Shown here: one piece after another, positions 27,708 through 40,305 of the stretch
Layout of the letters: each line of letters starts with the position of its first letter
How positions within the stretch are numbered: position 1 is the stretch's first letter
Notes under the pieces: generated by a model
Seen by the model: the letters and a program-made list of their open reading frames with translations, nothing else
The model's database searches: none
Told to the model about the DNA's origin: nothing
NCBI RefSeq assembly: GCF_025245835.1
Contig: NZ_JAOBWS010000015.1
Span: forward strand, 23,906-87,905
DNA from: Rheinheimera sp. 4Y26
GTDB lineage: Bacteria; Pseudomonadota; Gammaproteobacteria; Enterobacterales; Alteromonadaceae
Reading direction: 5' to 3'
Length of the DNA: 64,000 nucleotides
Translations under genes and position numbers: made by a program

Positions 27708-28534
27708 CCCCACACCAGACTCCAGATAATTAACACCGATCCCAGACTAAAAGTCAGCCAGTTCACCTGTTGTTGCCAAAGCGCAAAATTCACCAGTAAA
27801 CCGGCCGGGATCAACAGATTATTCATCACTGCCAGCTGATGGGCATTCACTTGCCGGGCACCGGCATTCCACAACCAATAACCCAGGCCTGATGCCACCA
27901 GCCCTAACCAGACTAAAATGACCCATTCGCTTGCTTGTTGTGGCACTTTTTGCCAGTCGGCAAAAAGCCAGGCACCCAGAGCTGCAACCACAGCAGCGCC
28001 GATAAAAAACCAGCCAAAACTTCGTTGTTGTTGCACGCTGCTGCCAAGGTTCAGTTGACGGTATGCGACTTGCCCAAAAGCAAAACAGAGGTTGGCAGCC
28101 TGCACCAACATCAAACCGATCCAGAAATCTGTGGTTGGGGCGGTAAAGCGGATCACCAGAGCACCCAGCACGGCCAAAGTTGCTGGCCCAAGCCAGCGCC
28201 AGCTGATAGTTTTGCGTTGCAAAATACGGTCAAACAACACCACATAAACCGGTGTCAGAATGGTAAACAGCAGTACTTCAGCTACGGTCAGATATAAAAA
28301 GCTGTGGTAAAAAAACAGATACATCAGCCCAAGCTGCACAGCACCAATAGCGGCCAATGCCAATGCTTGTTTGGGCGGTGTTTTGTAACGGATTAACCAG
28401 GGTAAAAACAACAACAGTGCCAGTACCATGCGGCTGCCAACGGCCAGATAAGGGTCTACTTTGCCTGCCAGAAACTCACCTATCAGTGAAAAACTAAAAG
28501 ACCAGATCAGTGTTACCCAGAGTAATAACTGCAT
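27689..28534 (-). CDS. EamA/DMT-family transporter
   Basis: A 281-residue membrane protein with ten predicted helices in two repeated halves, the drug/metabolite transporter (EamA) layout. Typical stretches are TLIWSFSFSLIGEFLAGKVDP, GSRMVLALLLFLPWL and YHSFLYLTVAEVLLFTILTPVYV. It resembles the carboxylate/amino acid/amine (YigM-like) subgroup, whose E. coli member carries biotin; the substrate here is not inferred. The last residues GKRLSN lie in the stem of the convergent terminator. Confidence 0.84.
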   Translation of the reverse strand: MQLLLWVTLIWSFSFSLIGEFLAGKVDPYLAVGSRMVLALLLFLPWLIRYKTPPKQALALAAIGAVQLGLMYLFFYHSFLYLTVAEVLLFTILTPVYVVLFDRILQRKTISWRWLGPATLAVLGALVIRFTAPTTDFWIGLMLVQAANLCFAFGQVAYRQLNLGSSVQQQRSFGWFFIGAAVVAALGAWLFADWQKVPQQASEWVILVWLGLVASGLGYWLWNAGARQVNAHQLAVMNNLLIPAGLLVNFALWQQQVNWLTFSLGSVLIIWSLVWGKRLSN

Positions 28535-28693
28535 GCAAAATTGCCCTTACTGTGAAAAACCGGCCAAGACTAACGTTTTTTTGCCGGATTAAACAGTATG
28601 GCGGCTCGCTATTGTACTAGCGGTCAAAACCAGCATCAGCTTTGAGTTGAGCGTATTGAGTGGATGTTGGGAATGCTGCGAGCAGATCAGAGG

Positions 28694-28728
28694 AAAAAAG
28701 GGCGGTCTAAAAAAACAAGCAACCGCCC
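28694..28728 (-). terminator. Terminator of the OmpA-like lipoprotein gene
   Basis: GGGCGGT/ACCGCCC stem (28700-28728) with a T-rich loop, followed by six T residues on the minus strand, 12 bp after the stop. Confidence 0.75.
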
Positions 28729-28739
28729 CTGGGACAACC

Positions 28740-29378
28740 TTATTCGGTTACGGGTTCGATATGAATTTCCACCCGACGGTTCATCGCGCGATTGGCTTCG
28801 TTGGTATTTGGCACTGCCGGGTAATTCGGGCCTACACCCCGGGTTTCCAGACGGATAGGGTCTACCTGCTGCGCAATCAGGTAACTTTTTACCGCGTCGG
28901 CACGGGATTGTGACAACTGCATATTCAGCGCCATTGGGCCTGTGTCGTCGGTGTGACCTGTGATCACCAACATGGTTTTATTGTATTCACCCAATACTTT
29001 GGCGATGTCGTTTAACACCGGATATAAATCGGCCCGAATATCAGAGCGGCCCACGGCAAAAGTAACCTGAGCCGGAATATCCAGACGCAGAATATCGCCG
29101 TCGCGATACACTTTTACGCCAGTACCTGACAACTGCTCGCGCAATGCCTGCTCCTGATTATCCATGTAACGTCCAACGGCGGCGCCTGTTAATGCACCTA
29201 AAGCAGCACCAATGGCTAACCTTTTATTTTTGTGGTTGCCGGTGGCCTTACCGGCAATGGCACCCACTGCAGCGCCAATAGCCGCACCTTTAGTGGTGTT
29301 GTTCTGATTGATAGTGGCGCAACCACTTAAAGTTAAACTGGCGCAGACAGCTGCAACCAGAAAATGACGTGTATTCAT
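28740..29378 (-). CDS. OmpA-family outer-membrane lipoprotein (YiaD-like)
   Basis: A 212-residue lipoprotein: signal and lipobox LTLSGC, then a glycine-zipper region (GAAIGAAVGAIAGKATG and AIGAALGALTGAAVG), then an OmpA C-terminal peptidoglycan-binding domain with TGHTDDTGP, LSQSRADAVKSYL and NRRVEI. This is the YiaD architecture, anchoring the outer membrane to peptidoglycan. The second in-frame ATG is chosen (AAGGA six bases upstream); the first is at 29384. Confidence 0.9.
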   Translation of the reverse strand: MNTRHFLVAAVCASLTLSGCATINQNNTTKGAAIGAAVGAIAGKATGNHKNKRLAIGAALGALTGAAVGRYMDNQEQALREQLSGTGVKVYRDGDILRLDIPAQVTFAVGRSDIRADLYPVLNDIAKVLGEYNKTMLVITGHTDDTGPMALNMQLSQSRADAVKSYLIAQQVDPIRLETRGVGPNYPAVPNTNEANRAMNRRVEIHIEPVTE

Positions 29379-29588
29379 CAGCATTCCTTGATGTAAGCAT
29401 TAAAAGCAGCCTAGTTCGGCAGAACTGAATTTTGGCTGAATCTAAAGGTTAATGGCGGCGGCAGTGTAGTCAGAGCGTGGCGTGGATGCCAGTAAATTTG
29501 GCGGCATTTTGCTGAACTCGTCCGGCCACTGGATTGATCTGGACATATATACGTCTGAAAAGTTAAGCTCAGGCCGGATTTAACCGGA

Positions 29589-30716
29589 ATGACAGAGGTT
29601 TTTAACAAGATGAACGCGCTGCGTTGGAAGCGGATTGTGATCAAAGTGGGGAGTGCTTTGATTGCGCCGGAAGGCAAAGGTTGTTCCACCCGGTATTTGC
29701 TGGCGATTGCCCGCTTTATCAGCGAATGCAAATTACAGGGGGTGGAAGTGGTGCTGGTGTCCAGCGGTAGTGTGGCTGCAGGCCGCGCTGCTATCCCCTT
29801 TAGCCATCAACCGCTGCCCATCAACGTGAAACAAGCCATGGCGGCTATTGGCCAGAGTCAGATGATGATGATCTGGAGCAAGCTGCTGGACTGGCCCTGC
29901 GCGCAGATTTTGTTAACCCATGATGATTTACGCGACCGAAGAAGATATCTGAATATCGACAATACCTTACGCACTTTGCTTAGCCATGGAGCTCTGCCTG
30001 TGGTCAATGAAAACGACACAGTGGCCACAGCTGAACTGAAAGTGGGTGACAACGACAACTTAGCTGCCATGGTTGCCACTGTGGTGGATGCGGATGCACT
30101 GATCATCTGTTCTGATATTGACGGTTTATATAGCGCCAACCCAAAAACCAATCCGGACGCCAGGTTTATTGCCCGGGTTGATGCCATTACACCAGAGATC
30201 TATGCCATGGCCGGTGGCAGCCACCACAGTGTAGGCACAGGTGGAATGGTGACTAAGTTACAGGCCGCAGCCAAAGCCACAGCGCAGGGCATCGAAACCC
30301 TGATCATCAATGGCCAGAAAGCCAGCAGCTTTGATGCGCTGCTCAAAGGCGAGGCTGCCGGCACGCTGTTTTGTGCCCAGCCCGGCCACTTATCAGCAAA
30401 AAAACACTGGTTATTGCACAGCAGCAAAGCCAGCGCCGAAGTGACGCTGGACGCCGGTGCTGTAGAAGCCTTGTTGCACAAAGGCGCATCCTTGCTGGCC
30501 AAAGGGGTAACTGCTGTTCAGGGCGATTTTGATAAAGGGGATGCAATCTGGCTGGTCAGCAGCACAGGTACCCGACTGGCCAAAGGCGTTTGCCAATACA
30601 GCGCACCTGAGCTGAATAAAATCAAAGGCATTCACAGCAGCCAGATTGAGGCTGTGCTGGGTTATTGCCCAAGTGAAGTGGCGGTACACCGCGACGATTT
30701 AGTTCTGATGGAGTAG
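29589..30716 (+). CDS. proB: Glutamate 5-kinase
   Basis: ProB phosphorylates glutamate in the first step of proline synthesis. The 375-residue protein has the amino acid kinase domain (IVIKVGSALIAPEG; VVLVSSGSVAAGR; LPVVNENDTVA; VGDNDNLAAMVA; GTGGMVTKL) and a C-terminal PUA domain (about 280-370). Length matches E. coli. The start may be this ATG or the one seven codons later. It is followed by proA after 5 bp. Feedback inhibition by proline is usual for the family. Confidence 0.95.
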   Translation: MTEVFNKMNALRWKRIVIKVGSALIAPEGKGCSTRYLLAIARFISECKLQGVEVVLVSSGSVAAGRAAIPFSHQPLPINVKQAMAAIGQSQMMMIWSKLLDWPCAQILLTHDDLRDRRRYLNIDNTLRTLLSHGALPVVNENDTVATAELKVGDNDNLAAMVATVVDADALIICSDIDGLYSANPKTNPDARFIARVDAITPEIYAMAGGSHHSVGTGGMVTKLQAAAKATAQGIETLIINGQKASSFDALLKGEAAGTLFCAQPGHLSAKKHWLLHSSKASAEVTLDAGAVEALLHKGASLLAKGVTAVQGDFDKGDAIWLVSSTGTRLAKGVCQYSAPELNKIKGIHSSQIEAVLGYCPSEVAVHRDDLVLME

Positions 30717-30721
30717 CCAAA

Positions 30722-31987
30722 ATGCAGCAAGTAAATACCACAGCAGAATTGGTGGCTTTATGCCAGCAAGCCAAAGTGGCCAGCCGGCAATTAGCGCAGT
30801 TATCTGAAGCGCAGAAAAACCAGGTGTTGCTGGCGATGGCCGACGCCCTGGAAGCAGCAACCAACGAAATATTGCAGCAAAATCAGCTGGATATGCAAAA
30901 TGCGATAACCAATGGTTTGGCTGAGGCGATGCAGGACAGGCTGTTATTAACACCAGAGCGCATTCAGGTGCTAGCCGGCGCAGTGCGGCAAATAGCAGGT
31001 TTGACCGACCCTGTCGGGCAAATCCGTCAGCTGGCGCCAAGACCCAATGGCATTCAGGTGGGACGTATGCGCATTCCGCTTGGTGTGATAGCGATGATTT
31101 ATGAAGCCAGACCCAATGTTACGGCTGATGCCGGCGCCTTGTGTTTTAAATCCGGCAATGCAGTGATTTTACGCGGCGGCCGTGAAGCGTCAAATTCCAG
31201 TCTGGCCATTGCCAGGGTGTTACAGCAGGTGCTGGTTGCTCATCAGCTCAATCCGGCGGCTATTAGTGTATTACCCAATCCGGACCGGGATTTATTGCTG
31301 CAGCTGCTGCAGCAAAACAACACTGTGGACTTAGTGATCCCACGCGGTGGCGAAGGTTTAATTCGTTTTGTCAGTGAACACAGTCGTATTCCTGTGATCC
31401 AGCATTACAAAGGCGTTTGTCATTTATTTGTCGATAAAGCCGCTGACTTTAACAAAGCCTTAGCGCTGCTTTTGAACGGCAAAACACAAAGGCCGGGTGT
31501 TTGTAATGCACTGGAAACCTTATTGGTGCATGCCGATATCGCCAACGAGTTTTTAGCTTTAGCCGGCAAGGCTTTGACAGAAAAAGGTGTACAACTATTT
31601 GGCTGTGCCAGCACTGTTGCTTTGCTGCCACAAGCTCAGGCAGCGTCTGACGATCAGTTTGATACTGAATACCTGGCGCTGGCGATGTCGGTGAAAGTGG
31701 TCGACAACTTTGCCGCAGCTGTTGCGCATATTGAACAACACAGCTCAGGCCATACCGAAGTGATCTGCACCCAGGATATCAGCCGCGCCCAGCGTTTTTT
31801 AAAAGCGATTAACTCAGCTGTGGTGATGGTCAATGCATCATCGCGTTTTTCTGATGGCGGTGAGCTGGGGTTAGGGGCGGAAATTGGTATTTCCACCAGC
31901 AAGTTACATGCTTATGGCCCTATGGGGCTGGAGTCTTTAACCACGGAAAAATATATAGTGATTGGTGACGGCCAGATACGCAGTTAA
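30722..31987 (+). CDS. proA: Gamma-glutamyl phosphate reductase
   Basis: A 421-residue NADPH enzyme reducing glutamyl-5-phosphate to the semialdehyde. Seen are the family signatures PLGVIAMIYEARPNVTADA, LRGGREASNSS, the catalytic Cys in QRPGVCNALET and SRFSDGGELGLGAEIGIST. It completes the proBA operon and is followed by a strong terminator. Confidence 0.96.
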   Translation: MQQVNTTAELVALCQQAKVASRQLAQLSEAQKNQVLLAMADALEAATNEILQQNQLDMQNAITNGLAEAMQDRLLLTPERIQVLAGAVRQIAGLTDPVGQIRQLAPRPNGIQVGRMRIPLGVIAMIYEARPNVTADAGALCFKSGNAVILRGGREASNSSLAIARVLQQVLVAHQLNPAAISVLPNPDRDLLLQLLQQNNTVDLVIPRGGEGLIRFVSEHSRIPVIQHYKGVCHLFVDKAADFNKALALLLNGKTQRPGVCNALETLLVHADIANEFLALAGKALTEKGVQLFGCASTVALLPQAQAASDDQFDTEYLALAMSVKVVDNFAAAVAHIEQHSSGHTEVICTQDISRAQRFLKAINSAVVMVNASSRFSDGGELGLGAEIGISTSKLHAYGPMGLESLTTEKYIVIGDGQIRS

Positions 31988-32050
31988 AGGCCTATCTACC
32001 TAATGAGTTAAAGGTAAAGCCAAATACTGCAATTGCACTTTGGCTTAAGC

Positions 32051-32079
32051 AAAAAACGCAGGAGAATCCTGCGTTTTTT
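32051..32079. terminator. Terminator of proBA, bidirectional
   Basis: AAAAAACGCAGGA and TCCTGCGTTTTTT pair as a 13-bp stem with a GAA loop, with a T run on the plus strand and A run on the other side. It may also stop leu transcription from the minus strand. Confidence 0.88.
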
Positions 32080-32187
32080 TATGCTCAACATCAGAGGCAC
32101 AGTGGTGCTTGCAAACCGGAGCCACTCGCGCAATCTTCTGCCAGGCGAGCCACCGGTTAAGTATGCCCACTGAGTTACTACCGCCAA

Positions 32188-32790
32188 TCAGCCCAGCCAG
32201 GGCGTGTTTTGACGGCGCTGTGCTTCATATTGGGTGATTTGTGGGCTTAAGGTTTCGCTGGCACCAATAAAATCCAGGCCAGACAGCAGCCGTTGTTTGA
32301 CGTCCTGATCAATGTTAAAACCAACAGCTGCATTGTTGCCCAGCAGAATTTCCTGATTGGCCAAATCAATTTGCCACTGCTGCGGCCCTTGTTTGCAGCG
32401 GTTAAACAAAAACTCGATATTGGAGGCGCTGAGGCTAATCAATAACATGCCGTTGTTCACGCTGTTATTAAAGAAAATATCAGCAAAACTTTCGGCGATA
32501 ATCACGTTAAAACCATATTGCTGAATGGCCCATGGTGCATGCTCCCGCGACGAGCCACAACCAAAATTGGCGCGGGTCAGCAAAATAGCAGCGCCCTGAT
32601 ACTGCGGCTCATTCAGCACAAAGTCCGGATTGGCGCTGCCATCTGCCTGATAACGCCAGTCAAAAAACAGCGCCTCTGCAAAACCATCGCGGCTGACTGA
32701 AGTTAAAAACTGTTTTGGGATGATCTGGTCGGTATCCACGTTGTTTTTATCCAGCGGACAGACTAAACCCTTAGCGAAAATCTGGCTCAT
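32188..32790 (-). CDS. leuD: 3-isopropylmalate dehydratase small subunit
   Basis: A 200-residue aconitase swivel-domain subunit partnering LeuC for isomerisation of 2- to 3-isopropylmalate. Motifs: [32 protein letters not shown] and [11 protein letters not shown]. It overlaps the leuC stop by 4 bp and is the last gene of the leu operon. Confidence 0.96.
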   Translation of the reverse strand: MSQIFAKGLVCPLDKNNVDTDQIIPKQFLTSVSRDGFAEALFFDWRYQADGSANPDFVLNEPQYQGAAILLTRANFGCGSSREHAPWAIQQYGFNVIIAESFADIFFNNSVNNGMLLISLSASNIEFLFNRCKQGPQQWQIDLANQEILLGNNAAVGFNIDQDVKQRLLSGLDFIGASETLSPQITQYEAQRRQNTPWLG

Positions 32791-34208
32791 GCCTGCGCTC
32801 CTTCTGAAAATGAAATCTGAGAAACATCAACAAACTTACCGGCAATAGCAGCCGCCGCTGCCATCGCCGGGCTGACTAAATGGGTGCGGCTGCCACGGCC
32901 CTGCCGGCCTTCAAAGTTCCGGTTGGAGGTAGAAGCGCAGCGCTGTCCGGCGTCCACTCTGTCGTCGTTCATGCCTAAACACATGGAGCAGCCAGGTTCA
33001 CGCCATTCAAAACCGGCGTTTTTAAACACATCAGCTAAACCTTCAGCTTCGGCCTGACGTTTAACCTGACCAGAACCTGGCACCACCAAAGCGCGTACAC
33101 CGGACGCCACTTTTTGGCTACCTACCACAGCGGCGGCGGCACGTAAATCTTCAATGCGGCTATTGGTGCAGGAGCCGATAAATACCACATCCACCTTGAT
33201 ATCCGTCAGCTTCTGGCCTGCTTCTAAGCCCATATAGGTTAAAGCGCGTTTGGCGGCATCGGCTTTAATTAAATCAGTAAAAGACTCAGGTGCCGGCACC
33301 GGCTCGTTTACCGCAATCACCTGCTCAGGGTTGGTGCCCCAGCTGATTTGAGGTTTGATCTGACTGCCGTCAATAGTCACCACTTTGTCAAAACTGGCGT
33401 CGGCGTCTGAATACAGCGACTGCCAGTAGGACACTGCGGCATCCCAATGTTCTGCTTTTGGTGCATGTGGCTTGCCTTTGAGATAAGCAAAAGTGGTGTC
33501 ATCCGGTGCAATTAAACCGGCTTTGGCGCCCATTTCAATGCTCATATTGCACAGCGTCATGCGCCCTTCCATCGTCATGCCACGAATGGCTTCACCACAA
33601 AACTCCGCGACATAACCATTACCGCCAGCTGTGCCTAATTTGCCGATAATAGCCAGAATCACATCTTTTGGCGTCACAAAAGGCGACAGCTTGCCTGTGA
33701 CTTCCACCTTCAGGGTTTTTGCCATTTGTTGTGGCAAAGTCTGGGTGGCCAGCACGTGTTCTACTTCTGAAGTGCCGATACCAAAAGCGATAGCGCCAAA
33801 TGCGCCGTGGGTAGAGGTATGGGAATCGCCACACACAATCACCATGCCGGGCTGGGTTAAACCAAGTTCAGGGCCTATCACATGCACTATGCCCTGATCC
33901 GGATGATAGAGATCCAGCAATTCAATGCCATTTTCTGCGCAGTTGGCAGCTAGCGCTTCCAGCTGTTTACGCGAGGTTTCACCGGCGGCGTCATAGCTAC
34001 GTACCTGAGTGGAGGTGTTGTGATCCATAGTGGCGAAGGTTAAATCCGGCCGCCGTACTTTACGCCCGGCCAGTTTTAAACCAGAGAATGCCTGCGGACT
34101 GGTCACTTCGTGAATAAGGTGGCGGTCGACAAACAATAAATCTGTGCTGCCGTTTAAAGAGCCCACCACATGGCTTTGGTAGATTTTTTGATAAAGAGTG
34201 CGGCCCAT
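32787..34208 (-). CDS. leuC: 3-isopropylmalate dehydratase large subunit
   Basis: A 473-residue aconitase-family subunit holding the [4Fe-4S] cluster; the three Cys ligands are in [13 protein letters not shown] and SMCLGMN. Other signatures are [21 protein letters not shown] and TMDHNTST. It begins 2 bp after leuB and overlaps leuD, so the operon is tightly coupled. Confidence 0.96.
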   Translation of the reverse strand: MGRTLYQKIYQSHVVGSLNGSTDLLFVDRHLIHEVTSPQAFSGLKLAGRKVRRPDLTFATMDHNTSTQVRSYDAAGETSRKQLEALAANCAENGIELLDLYHPDQGIVHVIGPELGLTQPGMVIVCGDSHTSTHGAFGAIAFGIGTSEVEHVLATQTLPQQMAKTLKVEVTGKLSPFVTPKDVILAIIGKLGTAGGNGYVAEFCGEAIRGMTMEGRMTLCNMSIEMGAKAGLIAPDDTTFAYLKGKPHAPKAEHWDAAVSYWQSLYSDADASFDKVVTIDGSQIKPQISWGTNPEQVIAVNEPVPAPESFTDLIKADAAKRALTYMGLEAGQKLTDIKVDVVFIGSCTNSRIEDLRAAAAVVGSQKVASGVRALVVPGSGQVKRQAEAEGLADVFKNAGFEWREPGCSMCLGMNDDRVDAGQRCASTSNRNFEGRQGRGSRTHLVSPAMAAAAAIAGKFVDVSQISFSEGAQA

Positions 34209-34210
34209 GG

Positions 34211-36900
<2,690 letters not shown>

Positions 36901-36954
36901 ATTTTGTTCCTCTGTCGCTGATTTTTTATCCCGTTATCAGACCTGGAGGTAACA

Positions 36955-36984
36955 AAAAACCCCGGCCTGTGGCTCGGGGTTTTT
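36955..36984 (-). terminator. leu operon attenuator terminator
   Basis: AAAAACCCCG/CGGGGTTTTT with a 10-nt loop, between the leader peptide and leuA. On the minus strand it ends in a T run. Ribosome stalling at the leader leucine codons would prevent this hairpin from forming. Confidence 0.9.
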
Positions 36985-37005
36985 GCTGGTTCCGGTAAAC
37001 GCGTG

Positions 37006-37089
37006 TTACCAATGCACAAAACCCCGTGGCCTGAGTAGGAGCACGAGGAGGTTGAGAATAATGGCGTTTACACGGTTTTGGCTGTTCAT
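37006..37089 (-). CDS. leuL: leu operon leader peptide
   Basis: A 27-codon frame, beginning MNSQNRVNAIILN and continuing LLVLLLRPRGFVHW. Its control segment LLVLLL contains five Leu codons and one Val within six positions, and it lies directly upstream of the attenuator hairpin. This is the classic attenuation arrangement: low charged tRNA-Leu stalls the ribosome and permits leuABCD transcription. It is too short for usual gene finders. Confidence 0.88.
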   Translation of the reverse strand: MNSQNRVNAIILNLLVLLLRPRGFVHW

Positions 37090-37131
37090 AAAATTCTGGT
37101 TATTTCTGCACCGCTTGGGTTGATGCTTTTA

Positions 37132-37160
37132 GTAATATCACGGCAGTTTTGGAAATGCAA
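37132..37160 (-). promoter_or_regulatory. Probable leu operon promoter
   Basis: On the minus strand TTGCAT (37160-37155) is followed after 17 bp by TATTAC (37137-37132), about 43 bp upstream of the leader start. The rest of the gap to 37466 holds no visible gene; the MBOAT promoter must lie there. Confidence 0.6.
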
Positions 37161-37466
37161 CAGTATAGATGGCCAAACCAGCAGGGTTGTTTTGCTGCTG
37201 TCGGTGCACATGCAGCTTTCTTGTTGAATAACATCAGTATTTTAATTTTTTAAATTCAAACTGCAGCCTGGTGGAGGATAATTTTTCATCTGGACAGATA
37301 GGCATCTGCATCTGCTGCGCAAATGAGCTGCTGTGGTAGGCAAAAAGGTACTGTTGAATCATCGGCTTGTCATTTAATAACTCCTCCTATAGCCTAGTCT
37401 GAAATTCAGCCTGACTTACTCCAGAGCGCGACTGAATACCCCGCTGCTTAGTAACGGAATACAGCC

Positions 37467-39005
37467 ATGTTATTTAACTCCGTAGAGTTTTTATTTGTAT
37501 TTTTGCCGCTTGTTTTGTGGCTTTTTCATCTGGCGCAAACCCGTTTATCTGTTGATGCTGCGATTAAAGTGTTGGTTGTTGCTTCGCTGTTTTTTTATGG
37601 CTGGTGGCAACCGGTTTATCTGCTGTTGTTAATCAGTTCAATATTACTCAATTTTTATCTGGCGAAACTGATTCATCGCTATCGCAGTAAAGCATTGATG
37701 ATCCTTGCTGTCGTGCTCAACCTGTCCAGCATCGTTTATTACAAATATGCCAATTTTTTGGTCGGTAATTTTAGTCTGTTACTGCAACAAAATTGGCAGT
37801 TTGAACAACTCCTGCTGCCCTTGGCCATTTCATTTTTTACCTTTCAACAGATTGCTTATGTGGTTGATGTGTACCGTAAAGGAGAAATTGAACACAACAT
37901 CATGAATTACATGCTGTTTGTGACGTTTTTCCCGCAGTTAATTGCAGGCCCGATAGTTCATCATGGGTCGATGATGCCGCAGTTTGCCGACCCAAACCGC
38001 TTGGGGGTGAAAGCAACGAATGTTGCCGTTGGGATCAGTATTTTTGCGATTGGTTTTTTTAAAAAAACAGTGTTAGCAGATGGTGCTGCCGTCTATGCTA
38101 ATCCATTGTTTCAAGCTGTTGATGCCGGCCAGTTGACCCCCGGCTTTTTTGAAGCCTGGGGTGGTGCCCTGGCTTATACCGGGCAGTTGTATTTTGATTT
38201 TTCCGGTTATTCGGATATGGCACTTGGTTTGGGGTTGTTGTTTGGTATCTCATTACCGCTGAATTTTAACTCGCCTTACAAAGCTCTTAGCATCACTGAT
38301 TTTTGGCGGCGCTGGCATATGACGTTGTCACAGTTTTTACGGGACTATCTGTATATCGCCCTAGGCGGCAACAGGCGGGGTAAATTCCGTCGTTATATCA
38401 ACTTGTTTCTGACGATGTTGCTCGGTGGTCTCTGGCATGGCGCCGGTTGGAATTTTCTGATTTGGGGTGCATTGCATGGTGGTTATCTTGTTGTAAATCA
38501 CGCTTTTTCTGCCGTCAAAACGCAATTTGCGTGGCGCTTACCCAAGGGGATCTCGATTTTGCTGAGCTGGCTGCTGACTTTTGTGGCTGTGGTGGTGGGC
38601 TGGGTGTTTTTCCGCGCAACGACGCTTGATGGCGCCTTAACGATTTTAGCGGGCATGGCGGGATTCAATGGCATCAGTTTGCCTGCTGGTATTCTTGCAC
38701 AATTGCAGTTTGCAACGCCGCTGTTGCAGTTGTTCGACGTGCAAGCCAGCCAGGGCGGCGGCGCCGTATTGGTCAGTACCTGGGCCTGGAGTTTAGCTTT
38801 ACTGTTGCTGGCGGTGTCAGCCCCGAATGTGCACGACCTTTTTTATCGCTATCTGGCAAGCGAAAGCCGAGCCGGTAAAGGTGCGCCGACGAGTCGCTGG
38901 CAATGGCAGGCCAGCAAAGGCTGGGCTTTGTTGTTGGCATTTTTGCTGGTGATGGGCGTCTCAACTTTAGGGCAAGTCAGTGAATTTCTGTATTTCAACT
39001 TTTAA
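37467..39005 (+). CDS. MBOAT-family O-acyltransferase (AlgI-like)
   Basis: A 512-residue multi-pass membrane enzyme of the MBOAT family, close in layout to AlgI, which moves acetyl groups across the inner membrane to extracellular sugars. About 11 helices are present; catalytic segments are DFWRRWHMTLSQFLRDYLYI and LLGGLWHGAGWNFLIWGALHG with the invariant His. The only companion is a membrane-anchored SGNH-like protein directly downstream; no polysaccharide synthesis genes are near. The acceptor is unknown. Confidence 0.9.
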   Translation: MLFNSVEFLFVFLPLVLWLFHLAQTRLSVDAAIKVLVVASLFFYGWWQPVYLLLLISSILLNFYLAKLIHRYRSKALMILAVVLNLSSIVYYKYANFLVGNFSLLLQQNWQFEQLLLPLAISFFTFQQIAYVVDVYRKGEIEHNIMNYMLFVTFFPQLIAGPIVHHGSMMPQFADPNRLGVKATNVAVGISIFAIGFFKKTVLADGAAVYANPLFQAVDAGQLTPGFFEAWGGALAYTGQLYFDFSGYSDMALGLGLLFGISLPLNFNSPYKALSITDFWRRWHMTLSQFLRDYLYIALGGNRRGKFRRYINLFLTMLLGGLWHGAGWNFLIWGALHGGYLVVNHAFSAVKTQFAWRLPKGISILLSWLLTFVAVVVGWVFFRATTLDGALTILAGMAGFNGISLPAGILAQLQFATPLLQLFDVQASQGGGAVLVSTWAWSLALLLLAVSAPNVHDLFYRYLASESRAGKGAPTSRWQWQASKGWALLLAFLLVMGVSTLGQVSEFLYFNF

Positions 39006-39017
39006 TTGGGTCACAGC

Positions 39018-40139
39018 ATGATTGTGTATCTGCGGTATTTTCTGATCAGTATTTTGCTGTTGATAACAGCGATAGCCGGATTCACTTATCTGCTCAATCC
39101 TTATGCGGTGTTTGCTGCCGGGCCACTGGCTGACGTGGTTAGCCGTAAAACAGCAGCTGCTGATAAAGGGCGCTCCATTAAAAGTTATCAGGCGCTGGTG
39201 CAACAGCCGGAAGTATTACTGGTGGGTAATTCCAGAGTTGAAATTGGTTTACCGGCACAACATCCGATTTATCAGGGCAAGGTTTTTAACTTAGGTCTGC
39301 CAGGCGCTGGTGTGTTAATGCAGTACGACTACGCCTGGCATGTGGTGAAGTCGACAGGAAAGGTGAAAAAAATCTTTCTGGCCGTTGATTTTGTTGATTT
39401 TTTGACATCGGAATCAGCGGCAAAGCCATTGCTTGGCAACTGGCAGGGCAGGTTGAATTATCAGCTGAGTCAGGCACATACACCAGTGACAAACAGTTGG
39501 ATCCAAGGCAAAGAACAGTTGAGCTTTTTGCTGTCACAAAGTGCTTTTATCGATACCTTTTTGACCTTGATCCAACAGAAAAACGATGTGAACGCCTTGT
39601 CGGAGCATGGCTTTAACGACGGCCGCCTCTACCATCACATAGTTCGAAGTGAAGGTTTTGCCGTGTTATATCAGCAGAAACTGCAAGAGCTCACTGCACG
39701 ATTGGCAAATCCAGCATTAAAGGTGCAGCCGCAAAGCAGCGGATTTCAGGCATTGGAGTTATTTTTGCAGCTACTGGCAGAGCAGGATGTTGAGGTCACG
39801 CTGTTTGTGAACCCATATCACTATCCTTATCTGGACGTCATTGCGCAAAGCGGTTTGCAGGGCGAATTTGAACGCTGGAAAGATTTGATAAGCGCTGTGG
39901 CACAAAAGCGGCAGTTATCTTTGTATGATTTTTCAATTGCTTCTGAGTTAGTGATGGCTCCACTGCAGGAGTCCAGCCGGGATATCAGAGACAATAAATA
40001 CTTTTGGGAACCGGCGCATTACCGGCAGGCAATGGGAGCGTTAATGCTGGATGCGATGCAGGCTGGCAATTGCCGGGTTCAGGCAGAAGGGCGGATGGTT
40101 GATATCTGCAAAATACTTGCAACAGCGCCGCTGCAATAA
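39018..40139 (+). CDS. Membrane-anchored SGNH-like protein, AlgX/AlgJ-type partner
   Basis: A 373-residue protein with one N-terminal transmembrane anchor (YLRYFLISILLLITAIAGF) and an extracytoplasmic domain. Segments LLVGNSRVEIGLPA (block I, with Ser), NLGLPGAGVLMQYDYA and a C-terminal WEPAHYRQAMG suggest an SGNH hydrolase/acetyltransferase fold. In alginate-type systems such a protein completes acetyl transfer after MBOAT. It starts 12 bp after the MBOAT stop (TTG at 39006 is also open). Assignment of the fold is by motif only. Confidence 0.68.
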   Translation: MIVYLRYFLISILLLITAIAGFTYLLNPYAVFAAGPLADVVSRKTAAADKGRSIKSYQALVQQPEVLLVGNSRVEIGLPAQHPIYQGKVFNLGLPGAGVLMQYDYAWHVVKSTGKVKKIFLAVDFVDFLTSESAAKPLLGNWQGRLNYQLSQAHTPVTNSWIQGKEQLSFLLSQSAFIDTFLTLIQQKNDVNALSEHGFNDGRLYHHIVRSEGFAVLYQQKLQELTARLANPALKVQPQSSGFQALELFLQLLAEQDVEVTLFVNPYHYPYLDVIAQSGLQGEFERWKDLISAVAQKRQLSLYDFSIASELVMAPLQESSRDIRDNKYFWEPAHYRQAMGALMLDAMQAGNCRVQAEGRMVDICKILATAPLQ

Positions 40140-40236
40140 AGCTGCTCTGTAACGCGTAAAACCCGGCGAAGGTTGGTTTGAATAATCATTGATTGAGTGA
40201 AATTTAATCAAGCAAACCAGTGTTGTAACAAAGTAC

Positions 40237-40266
40237 ATGACAAATGGATTCTAATAAGCTTAAAAT
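40237..40266 (+). promoter_or_regulatory. tRNA-Leu promoter
   Basis: ATGACA (40237-40242), 18 bp, TAAAAT (40261-40266), followed by a GC-rich discriminator GCGCGCC, which is typical of stringently controlled stable-RNA promoters. Confidence 0.55.
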
Positions 40267-40305
40267 GCGCGCCGTTCTGCCAGTGCTTTCTGCACACATG
40301 ACTCT

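Noticed and set aside
29411..29731. 106-codon minus-strand frame upstream of and overlapping proB
   Set aside because: Antisense to the proB start with no ribosome-binding site; composition unlike the neighbours.
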